A stretch of DNA of 44,080 nucleotides from positions 1-44,080 of IMG/VR virus record IMGVR_UViG_3300020180_000533; one strand, 5' to 3'. Below the pieces are notes generated by a model. That model did not search any database and was not told the origin of the DNA. It worked only from the letters and a program-made list of their open reading frames with translations. Both the position numbers and the translations under genes were made by a program. The stretch comes from a virus. Positions 6,092-11,437 of the stretch are shown here, in pieces (within the stretch, counting starts at the first letter, position 1; the number at the start of each line of letters is the position of its first letter).

Positions 6092-6147
6092 CGTGAGCCA
6101 CTCCTGCTTGGGGCCTTGGGTTTACACTTTGCGTGCCGATCTTCGAA
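5893..6147. repeat. 255-bp perfect direct repeat, copy A
   Basis: Identical base for base to 7250-7504 (offset 1,357). It carries the first 66 codons of an MNELTDPE gene, its start signals, and the 3' end of the gene upstream. Here that 3' end is read in frame as the zinc-ribbon C-terminus (CKPKAPSRSGSR). Confidence 0.95.
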
Positions 6148-6279
6148 CTCAGTCGCCGCAGCGCAGAAGTCATCGACGGGGCTCGGTAACGCGAATGGCA
6201 GTTCGAGTCCACATCGGTCGCACACAAAGGCTTGCTTGGCCGCGTCTATCAAGATCCACGGTTCAGGCTCCGCGCTCAC
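6088..6279 (-). CDS. Small zinc-ribbon-like protein, 63 aa
   Basis: Cysteines at 20, 23, 39 and 52 with histidine 49 form a likely zinc site (FVCDRCG, then FCAAATEFEDRHAKC). This arrangement is common in small phage proteins of unknown role. The GTG start overlaps the previous stop (GTGA), with the GGCGGTGCGAC junction as its ribosome site. Its last 19 codons lie inside the 255-bp repeat. Confidence 0.6.
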   Translation of the reverse strand: MSAEPEPWILIDAAKQAFVCDRCGLELPFALPSPVDDFCAAATEFEDRHAKCKPKAPSRSGSR

Positions 6280-6383
6280 GTCGCACCGCCTGTCTTGCGC
6301 GCAGCGGCGGCCGCGTAGGCGGCGTCGGCGGTCGCGTATGCGTCGGCGCGAGCGTCGGCAATCAGGTCGTCTAGTGCGCTCAT
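6276..6383 (-). CDS. 35-aa peptide with MSALDDLI start and GGAT tail
   Basis: Begins MSALDDLIADARADAYATAD and ends in an alanine run plus TGGAT. The MSALDDLI start is shared, at DNA level too, with two other genes (77 aa and 85 aa) further upstream. The ADAYATADA part is shared with the 26-aa gene. It overlaps both neighbours (ATGA, GTGA). It looks like a fusion of two cassette pieces. Function unknown. Confidence 0.45.
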   Translation of the reverse strand: MSALDDLIADARADAYATADAAYAAAAARKTGGAT

Positions 6384-6466
6384 AGATCATCCTCTGGTTG
6401 GCTCAGTAACACAGCGGCTATTGCCGCTAGAATTAGGATTGCGATCAGTCCGGCGATGATGGTCAC
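6380..6466 (-). CDS. Tiny single-span membrane protein, 28 aa
   Basis: VTIIAGLIAILILAAIAAVL is almost purely hydrophobic and is followed by an acidic tail (SQPEDDL). That is a classic one-helix membrane peptide with a cytoplasmic or external acidic end. GTG start overlaps the previous stop; its TGA overlaps the next ATG. Length and overlaps support expression; function unknown. Confidence 0.5.
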   Translation of the reverse strand: MTIIAGLIAILILAAIAAVLLSQPEDDL

Positions 6467-6834
6467 GTCGGCCCCTTCTCGCGTGCAAGCTCGGCGCGCA
6501 GCTCTCCGTTTTTGCGCCACACTTCGTCGTGCCGCTTCTCCAGCACAAGATTCGCGGCACGAGCGCCGGCGAGCGCCGCTGAGTTGCCTAGTACCGCGCG
6601 GCACAGCTCGGCGTAATGCGTGAGAGCGTGAGCACAAAGGGTCAGTCTATCAGTGTCGAGGTGATAGAACTGATCTGCACGCTCTCGATTCCGGCTTGCG
6701 AGAGCGACGTTTGACCTATGGTTATCTTGCCCCCAGTCAGTCGGGCACAAATCGCCAGCATTCAGCTCGAACGGCTCTGTCTTCGCTTTTGACGAAAGCC
6801 AGAGCCCCTTGTGGGCGATGTCGGTGACGCTCAC
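6463..6834 (-). CDS. Hypothetical protein, 123 aa
   Basis: Function not recognised. N-terminal part mixed (VTDIAHKGLWLSSKAKTEPF, then LCPTDWGQD); the C-terminal half is helical and probably a coiled coil (LEKRHDEVWRKNGELRAEL). The N-terminal VSVTDIAHKG start at GTG overlaps the upstream stop (GTGA); an ATG three codons earlier is possible but lies inside the upstream gene. Lower G+C than its neighbours around 6.6 to 6.8 kb suggests a separate origin. Confidence 0.6.
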   Translation of the reverse strand: MSVTDIAHKGLWLSSKAKTEPFELNAGDLCPTDWGQDNHRSNVALASRNRERADQFYHLDTDRLTLCAHALTHYAELCRAVLGNSAALAGARAANLVLEKRHDEVWRKNGELRAELAREKGPT

Positions 6835-7448
6835 TTCGCACATCCTGTCGGGCCGCGGTCGAGAATGGCGCGAACGTCGTGCTTTGCCGCGAAGTCGTTG
6901 TGCGCTCGATAGACCTGTGCGATCGAGTCGAGAACCTTCTGCAATCGACCGTTCTCGGCGCGACGGCCCGCCTCGCTGATCGCCAGGAACACGTGCTGTG
7001 CATCGGCCAGGACGGCGCGGAGCTGCGCGATCTGCTCTTCCGCCGCGAGCAGGTCGACTTCCAGATCTGCGATTCGATCAGCGCGAGGCGAGATCATGAC
7101 CTGGGGGCTCAAGCAGTCGTTTCTGTAGTCGAGCAACGCGTCGGCCGCAGGACTGCGCGAGTCGATGACCTGGCGACAGACAAGGACGGCAACCTCGTCG
7201 GCCAGCGCGTCTGCGCAGCGGCGCAGAATCGGCCTGAGCGTCTTTGCCCGCTCATTCGCCGCGAGCAGCTCGGCACGCAGCGCGTCGAGCTGGGTGAGGG
7301 CTACGAGGTATCCGTGTGCGAAATGCATCTCCGCTCGGTATCCGCCAAACTCTAAGTAGAGACGATTGAACAGGGCATATCCGCCCGTGCCGATCTTCTC
7401 ACGAGCTACTGCAACCGCCTCACGCTCGGGGTCTGTAAGTTCGTTCAT
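6831..7448 (-). CDS. MNELTDPE-family protein, long paralogue, 205 aa
   Basis: Shares its first 66 residues exactly with the 100-aa paralogue. It continues with a cysteine-containing region and a second coiled coil (DRIADLEVDLLAAEEQIAQL) that resembles the C-terminal part of the short paralogue. The end (AILDRGPTGCAK) carries the common GCGAAGTGAGC junction. The repeated ELLAANE/DLLAAEE segments suggest internal duplication, and the short paralogue could derive from it by deletion. Function unknown; a coiled-coil early protein. Confidence 0.65.
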   Translation of the reverse strand: MNELTDPEREAVAVAREKIGTGGYALFNRLYLEFGGYRAEMHFAHGYLVALTQLDALRAELLAANERAKTLRPILRRCADALADEVAVLVCRQVIDSRSPAADALLDYRNDCLSPQVMISPRADRIADLEVDLLAAEEQIAQLRAVLADAQHVFLAISEAGRRAENGRLQKVLDSIAQVYRAHNDFAAKHDVRAILDRGPTGCAK

Positions 7449-7504
7449 CGTGAGCCACTCCTGCTTGGGGCCTTGGGTTTACACTTTGCGTGCCGATCTT
7501 CGAA
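7250..7504. repeat. 255-bp perfect direct repeat, copy B
   Basis: Identical to 5893-6147. Here the part upstream of the MNELTDPE start is read in a different frame, as the C-terminal tail of the 77-aa gene. The same DNA therefore encodes two unrelated C-termini in the two copies. Confidence 0.95.
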
Positions 7505-7653
7505 GCCTCCGCGAGCAGTCCGCGCAGCGCGACGAGTTCCTCGCGGGCGGCGCTCTCGCGGGCTACGCGGCTCCGTCGCCCATCCAGATGCCGCAGCTTC
7601 TCACCGTGAAGCCGGGAGTGCTCATTGTCGATCAGGTCGTCTAGTGCGCTCAC
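7420..7653 (-). CDS. VSALDDLI-family protein with frame-shifted tail, 77 aa
   Basis: Begins VSALDDLIDNEHSRLHGEK, continues as a helix (ESAAREELVALRGLLAEA), then reads into the 255-bp repeat in a frame not used in the other copy (IGTQSVNPRPQAGVAHDE). It overlaps the next gene by 29 bases, far more than the usual four. This overlap is the mark of a recombination event that attached the repeat without preserving the frame. The tail is probably junk. GTG start overlapping the previous stop. Confidence 0.5.
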   Translation of the reverse strand: MSALDDLIDNEHSRLHGEKLRHLDGRRSRVARESAAREELVALRGLLAEASKIGTQSVNPRPQAGVAHDERTYRPRA

Positions 7654-7970
7654 TTCGCACCTCCTGCGCGCCACGAGGCGACGTGCTTGCGCGCGCGCGC
7701 GAGGTAGTTCTTCCAGCCGTTGTCCTTAGCGTCATCGCGCGCGGTGTCGCGCGGCCAGCCCTCGACGCAGCCGTCGTGACTTTGGTCCTGCGCTTCGCGC
7801 GCGTGCGCGAAGCAGGTGCGGCACAGCTTCGACGCTCCGATCTTGCCATCGACGGCGACAGCAGTGCGCTTGTAGAGCTTGCCCGGTGCGATGGGCGCGG
7901 CGCAGTCGTCGCACTTGTGCGCCTTGCGCGCCTGCACGATCGCGGCGGAGAGTATCTGTCCGTGGCACAT
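7650..7970 (-). CDS. Zinc-ribbon protein with two CxxC pairs, 106 aa
   Basis: C20/C23 (HKCDDC) and C50/C53 (KLCRTC) around a short beta segment (GKLYKRTAVAVDGKIG) form a four-cysteine zinc site of the kind common in small phage proteins. The rest is helical, ending KHVASWRAGGAK. ATG shares a base with the upstream stop (TGATG). The role is unknown; such modules often bind nucleic acid or serve as structural scaffolds. Confidence 0.65.
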   Translation of the reverse strand: MCHGQILSAAIVQARKAHKCDDCAAPIAPGKLYKRTAVAVDGKIGASKLCRTCFAHAREAQDQSHDGCVEGWPRDTARDDAKDNGWKNYLARARKHVASWRAGGAK

Positions 7971-8443
7971 CAGATGCTCTCCTTCGTCGTACCGCCTGCG
8001 TGGCGAGAGTTCCACTCGCGGATCAGTTCGCACGGGTCACGGTACGCCGGAGACTTCGCCCACGCGCACGCTGTTACCATCCAATGATTCAGCTCGTGCG
8101 GACCAGGATTGATCATCACCCCGCCGCTAAGGCCAACAAGCATGGCGTCGATCGCGTGATGCTTGCCGCACCATCGGCACGGAGCCAGCGGATGTTCCAC
8201 GATCTCGATTCCGCGCTGAACGGGATCGGCAAGCCACTCGGTGCCCGGAGGAACACGAACCGTGCGGCCGTCCCAATGGTCGAACTCCGGCGACAGCACC
8301 TCTTTGTACCCGGCACCTCGCGTCCTCATCTCCGCGCTGACCTCGACGACCACGCCTTTGATCGCTTGGTGCGGCACGCGCCATCGGTAGACGCCAGCCG
8401 TCTCGGGGCGGCGCACGGCGTACTTGATCCACTCCGCGCTCAC
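7970..8443 (-). CDS. Lar-like zinc protein with DUF551-like N-terminus, 157 aa
   Basis: The C-terminal part has CRWCGKHH (C89, C92), a later C126 and the ending CELIREWNSR. This matches the layout of Lar-type restriction alleviation proteins (CPxCG, then C, then EAIxxWNRR). The N-terminal half starts EWIKYAVRRPETAGVYRW, like DUF551 domains. Lar proteins counter type I restriction in known phages and prophages, but many family members have no tested role. One zinc ligand of the second pair is not obvious. GTG start overlaps the previous stop (GTGA). It sits near another likely anti-defence gene. Confidence 0.55.
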   Translation of the reverse strand: MSAEWIKYAVRRPETAGVYRWRVPHQAIKGVVVEVSAEMRTRGAGYKEVLSPEFDHWDGRTVRVPPGTEWLADPVQRGIEIVEHPLAPCRWCGKHHAIDAMLVGLSGGVMINPGPHELNHWMVTACAWAKSPAYRDPCELIREWNSRHAGGTTKESI

Positions 8444-8486
8444 GTCGCACCGCCTGCGCCGAGAGCGCGGTCGATGCGGCCAAGGC
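8437..8486. repeat. 50-bp gene-end repeat, copy A
   Basis: Matches 8691-8740 at 49 of 50 bases; weaker similarity continues about 35 bases further. It encodes the C-terminal GRIDRALGAGGA(T/K) and contains the ribosome site and GTG start of the next gene. It is a complete gene-boundary cassette. Confidence 0.85.
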
Positions 8487-8697
8487 CGGTGATCGCGTCT
8501 TGCCGGATCTGCTCAAGTTCCTCGACCTGATCGCGCAGCTCGAAAATCTCGACTAGCCGGAGTTCCCGCTGCTCGATGCCCAGTTGATCGAGCTCGAACC
8601 TCATCGCCTTGTCCCGCAACGCTTCGAGCTCGGCTTGAGCGGCGTCGCGTTGCGGCATCGCGGAGCAGGCGTCGATCAGGTCGTCTAGTGCGCTCAC
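8440..8697 (-). CDS. VSALDDLI coiled-coil protein, 85 aa
   Basis: Starts VSALDDLIDACSAMPQRD, then a long coiled coil (LRDKAMRFELDQLGIEQREL, FELRDQVEELEQI). The last 25 residues (LEQIRQDAITGLGRIDRALG) closely match the C-terminus of the next gene upstream. It therefore shares its start with two genes and its end with a third. GTG start overlapping the previous stop. Function unknown. Confidence 0.6.
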   Translation of the reverse strand: MSALDDLIDACSAMPQRDAAQAELEALRDKAMRFELDQLGIEQRELRLVEIFELRDQVEELEQIRQDAITGLGRIDRALGAGGAT

Positions 8698-8740
8698 TTC
8701 GCACCGCCTGCGCCGAGAGCGCGGTCGATGCGGCCAAGGC
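8691..8740. repeat. 50-bp gene-end repeat, copy B
   Basis: Partner of 8437-8486. The single mismatch changes the final codon before the stop (T versus K) and lies in the spacer between the GGCGGTG ribosome site and the GTG start. Confidence 0.85.
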
Positions 8741-9863
8741 AGGCGTTCAGGTCTCGTCGGATCTGCTCAAGCTCCTGCTGGGCACATGAGGCGGCTGCGC
8801 GAGCTGCCCACGTTAGGGTGTCGCCACGCGACTCGATCAGGGCCTTCTCCAGCTCCGCGATGCGCGCGAGCCTCTCATGACCACTGATGACAGCCCTATC
8901 TATCTGGCGAAAGACAGCCTCAGACAGCGCGATGTTCGCGGCCTCAAGCTCCGCGACGAGCGCACGCAGCGCACCCTCGTCCGTCGGGCTCGCGGGCTGC
9001 GCCTCGTCGCCGGGGTCGGCGTTGTCAGGGAGTGCAGGAGCATTGGAAGGGGCGCAAACCGGAGCGCACGCCCCTTCACCGTTCAGAAAGTCGTGGGCTT
9101 GGCGACGGACCTCACGAGGCTCATCACGCCCTGCTGGAGCTGCGTTGCTCCGATCGCCAGCCACCGTTCGTCCACTCCCGGAGTCGCTTTCAGCTTCTCC
9201 ACGAGCGCCCCCAGGCGTTCGCCCTGGGCTTTGATTTCGTTCATCGCGTCGATCTCCTCTTGAGAGAGATCCCGATACCCTTTGATCTTCTGATGCTGAT
9301 TGTCCATGTGAATCCTCAAGCCCCTGGGTTTGAACCGGCGGGGCCGTGCCGGTGTTCTCGACCTCGAATCCCTGCGCGCCGATCGCACGAATCGCCGCAC
9401 GGGCGAGGTCGCGCGAGTCCACGCGGTAGTTGGGCGGCGTGCGTTGGCGGACGCTCTCGATCGCCTCCGCTACCGTCATTATGTCCACGGGGCGGGTAAC
9501 TTCGGGGACCGTCCTGCTGATCGCCTCCGCGCACGCCGCTTTGAGATCGTGATGTGACGACCCATCGTGCGTCCAGGCGTCGACCTTTCTGCCAACCTCA
9601 CGCACTAGATCGTCCACGTCCAGCGTGTGAATGATCGGCGCGGCGGCGCGCAGCCGCTCGACCTCCGTTTCAAGTTCGCCTGCGCGTCTGTCACGGCTGT
9701 CGCATCTCCGCTTGATGCAGGATGCGACCGCACGATCGCGCCACCCTTGCAGCTCGTCGCTCACGGCGCGCAGCCGTTCGACCTCCGCTTCCGCCCGCAC
9801 AACACGAGCGATCAGAGGGGCCTTCTCGGCCTGCCAGTCGTGGAAGTTCTTGAACTCGCTCAT
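8694..9863 (-). CDS. Coiled-coil protein, 389 aa, with an anti-CBASS-like gene nested inside
   Basis: N-terminal coiled coil (residues about 15-80, with VERLRA repeats), a small alpha-helical domain (80-175), a long arginine/glycine/serine linker (about 187-265), and a C-terminal coiled coil ending GRIDRALGAGGAK. The linker is just the alternative-frame reading of the nested sponge gene. No start codon in this frame is seen after the nested gene that could begin a separate C-terminal protein, so one continuous frame is likely. ATG start with a good AAGGAG eight bases upstream. Function unknown. It may be a recombinant gene whose frame happened to stay open. Confidence 0.6.
   Translation of the reverse strand: MSEFKNFHDWQAEKAPLIARVVRAEAEVERLRAVSDELQGWRDRAVASCIKRRCDSRDRRAGELETEVERLRAAAPIIHTLDVDDLVREVGRKVDAWTHDGSSHHDLKAACAEAISRTVPEVTRPVDIMTVAEAIESVRQRTPPNYRVDSRDLARAAIRAIGAQGFEVENTGTAPPVQTQGLEDSHGQSASEDQRVSGSLSRGDRRDERNQSPGRTPGGARGEAESDSGSGRTVAGDRSNAAPAGRDEPREVRRQAHDFLNGEGACAPVCAPSNAPALPDNADPGDEAQPASPTDEGALRALVAELEAANIALSEAVFRQIDRAVISGHERLARIAELEKALIESRGDTLTWAARAAASCAQQELEQIRRDLNACLGRIDRALGAGGAK
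9083..9307 (-). CDS. acb2-like: Acb2/Tad1-type cyclic-nucleotide sponge, anti-CBASS, 74 aa, nested
   Basis: The 74-residue product has the compact helical hairpin of the Acb2/Tad1 family: HQKIKGYRDLSQEEIDAMN, a central helix (EIKAQGERLGALVEKL), then DERWLAIGATQLQQGVMSLV and an aromatic end (VAKPTTF). Acb2 from phage PaMx33 binds cyclic di- and trinucleotides and blocks CBASS; as I recall, its key ligand residues are Y11 and K26, and both are at the same positions here. The protein probably works as a cytoplasmic hexameric sponge early in infection. The ATG has a GAGGA ribosome site six bases upstream. The gene lies wholly inside the 389-aa gene in another frame. Family assignment is from pattern recognition; ligand specificity is not known. 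Confidence 0.85.
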   Translation of the reverse strand: MDNQHQKIKGYRDLSQEEIDAMNEIKAQGERLGALVEKLKATPGVDERWLAIGATQLQQGVMSLVRSVAKPTTF

Positions 9864-9894
9864 CGTGTTGCTCCTTTTCGAATCGACGCGGTTC

Positions 9895-10152
9895 TCACGC
9901 GACGCTCCATTCCCGCCGGCCGCTGCCCCTGCTATAGCTGAGGTACACCCGACCGGCGCGGACGTAGACCTCGCCCCACGCCCATACGAGATGCACCTTG
10001 AATCCAGGTCTTTCCAGGGTGTAGCTGCGCGCGATGTCCAGCGCCGTCGCGATCGTCGCGCGGGTGCGGCGCTCGGGCTCGCCCCTCGTGTGCTGGCACG
10101 AGACGTGCATCACGGCGGCGCGCTCGCCGTACTGGATCGGCCCCCGGATCAC
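9895..10152 (-). CDS. Hypothetical protein, 85 aa
   Basis: Function not recognised. The middle and end look like a small beta-rich domain (FKVHLVWAWGEVYVRAGRVY), preceded by a helix (RATIATALDIARSY). GTG start overlapping the previous stop (GTGA). About 30 bases separate its stop from the next ATG. Well-balanced composition suggests a real gene. Confidence 0.6.
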   Translation of the reverse strand: MIRGPIQYGERAAVMHVSCQHTRGEPERRTRATIATALDIARSYTLERPGFKVHLVWAWGEVYVRAGRVYLSYSRGSGRREWSVA

Positions 10153-10412
10153 GCCGACACCGCCTTGCGCTCTTGTGCCTCAGCGAAGTCGAGCAGCTCG
10201 TCGCGCACGGCCTGGAAGTGCTGCGCGAGTTCGCGGGCGCGAGACGCGTCGCGAACCTGGAACGAAACCGTGGTGTCGCCGCACCCGGAGTAAATGGCCA
10301 GCCACTCGGCACTCTGGGCCGGGCACGTAACCGCCACACGTACTTGTGCGTACGAGTGGCCGCGATCGACGGGGCGCGTGGCCTCCACGCTGATTCCCTT
10401 GAGGACGCTCAC
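10149..10412 (-). CDS. Hypothetical protein, 87 aa
   Basis: Function not recognised. Begins VSVLKGISVEATRPVDRGHS, strand-rich in the first half, with a C-terminal helix (RELAQHFQAVRDELLDFAEA). GTG start overlapping the stop of the 16-aa leader (GTGA), so it is probably coupled to it. A small soluble alpha/beta protein. Confidence 0.6.
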   Translation of the reverse strand: MSVLKGISVEATRPVDRGHSYAQVRVAVTCPAQSAEWLAIYSGCGDTTVSFQVRDASRARELAQHFQAVRDELLDFAEAQERKAVSA

Positions 10413-10459
10413 GCGAGCACCTCGACATGGTCTTGCTCGCTGTTTCTGGTGGTGTCCAT
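10409..10459 (-). CDS. 16-aa leader peptide behind element copy 7
   Basis: Encodes MDTTRNSEQDHVEVLA. The ATG lies nine bases after an element copy and its TGA overlaps the next GTG. Together with the 17-aa leader near 4.5 kb it forms a repeated design: element, tiny MDT peptide, GTGA, real gene. MDTT also begins the 75-aa coiled-coil gene behind copy 3. Confidence 0.45.
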   Translation of the reverse strand: MDTTRNSEQDHVEVLA

Positions 10460-10468
10460 GTTGTCCTC

Positions 10469-10494
10469 AGCCGGGTTGTTCGGTGGGCCGAACG
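10469..10494 (-). promoter_or_regulatory. Element copy 7: CGTTCGG-N13-CCGGCT
   Basis: Minus strand: CGTTCGG, 13 bases, CCGGCTGA, ATG nine bases after CCGGCT. It lies in a 68-base gap. A partly symmetric GCCGAATATTC/GATTCGGC stretch sits just upstream and may be an extra protein site. Confidence 0.75.
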
Positions 10495-10527
10495 CCGAAT
10501 CGGAATATTCGGCGCTCGGCGTGCGTG

Positions 10528-10788
10528 TCAGGCTTCGAGTCTCTCGAGCAGCTCGTCCACGTGAACGGCCAGGGTGCCGATCTCGGCCTCGATGCTCGTG
10601 CCCTCCGCTTCCTTCAGCGCGTCGTACAGCGCGACCGCGGCCCGGTTGAGGCTCTTCAGCCCCTTCGTGTTGGCGAGCTTCGCCTTCCGCCCCGCCTTCG
10701 CGGCGCGTTCGGCGTAGTCGGCCGCGATCGCCTCGTGCGAGCGTCGCGGTGCCTTCGTTCCCGTCTCGGTCTTGTCGGTCTCGGTCAT
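10528..10788 (-). CDS. Hypothetical basic helical protein, 86 aa
   Basis: Function not recognised. Starts MTETDKTETGTKAPRRSHEA, then a lysine/alanine-rich helix (DYAERAAKAGRKAKLANTKG) and an acidic helical end. This could be a small DNA-associated protein. The ATG has an excellent AAAGGAGG ribosome site, unusual in this cluster. It follows element copy 8 at 44 bases instead of nine, as expected if that element sets a transcription start and this gene has a conventional leader. Confidence 0.65.
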   Translation of the reverse strand: MTETDKTETGTKAPRRSHEAIAADYAERAAKAGRKAKLANTKGLKSLNRAAVALYDALKEAEGTSIEAEIGTLAVHVDELLERLEA

Positions 10789-10832
10789 GTTGCTTTGGCC
10801 TCCTTTGGGGCCGGGTGAGTTTCGATCGACGC

Positions 10833-10858
10833 AGCCAGAGCCGCGTTGCGACCGAACG
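10833..10858 (-). promoter_or_regulatory. Element copy 8: CGTTCGG-N13-CTGGCT with conventional leader
   Basis: Same two boxes and 13-base spacer, but the ATG is 44 bases away and is preceded by AAAGGAGG. This exception supports a promoter rather than a translation signal: where the leader is long a Shine-Dalgarno is present; where the ATG is nine bases away none is. Confidence 0.75.
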
Positions 10859-10895
10859 GTGTTCTTTCGGAATCTCGGTCAGCCAGCGTCAGGGC

Positions 10896-11429
10896 TCATT
10901 GCAGCTCCGGCTTGCGCTGGCCGGCAATCCGCGCCACGTCCTCGACGTGCTGCCGGGTGTCGTGAATCCAGTCGGATTCGCGTTGGGATTCGACGATGGA
11001 GCGGTAGAACCGATCGAACTGGGCGCGGATGGTGCCCTTGTTTTCGCCTTCCCAGTCGCCCTTCCAGTCCACCGACTCGGCCGCGCGACGAGCGGCTTCG
11101 GAGGTCCAGGTGTACGGGGCCTGCTTCTCGGGGCGCGACTCGTAGCGATTGCGGGAGTGGGTCTCCCGGTTGCGGACGAGTTCGGTCCAGGCGTCCGCGA
11201 CCACCGCCACGGCAAGGCCCTCAGGACGCGCCAGGATCGAGGCGCGCTTGTGGATGGCCGCGAGGGTGGGCGGGTACTCGCTCTCAAGGCAGAGCGCCCT
11301 GCACGCTTCGGAGACGGCAGCATCCGGCAGGGGCGAGAGTTCAGCGGCCCAGGTTTGAACTGTGACGGGCGGACAGTCGAAGCCGGGGTAGGACGCCAGG
11401 ACATGTCTGAGGGCGTTGAGGTGTTTCAT
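10896..11429 (-). CDS. Probable replicative helicase loader (G39P-like), 177 aa
   Basis: The N-terminal 75 residues have the layout of phage helicase loader/inhibitor domains (SPP1 G39P type): an initial helix, TVQTWAAELSPLPDAAV, EACRALCLESEYPPTLA and AIHKRA. The C-terminal part is charged and probably flexible, then helical. Such proteins bring the host replicative helicase to the phage origin. It lies eight bases downstream of the replication-protein gene, the classic initiator-loader pair. No helicase is encoded, so the host helicase is presumably recruited. Assignment is from layout, not a database match. Confidence 0.6.
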   Translation of the reverse strand: MKHLNALRHVLASYPGFDCPPVTVQTWAAELSPLPDAAVSEACRALCLESEYPPTLAAIHKRASILARPEGLAVAVVADAWTELVRNRETHSRNRYESRPEKQAPYTWTSEAARRAAESVDWKGDWEGENKGTIRAQFDRFYRSIVESQRESDWIHDTRQHVEDVARIAGQRKPELQ

Positions 11430-11437
11430 GCGGTCGT

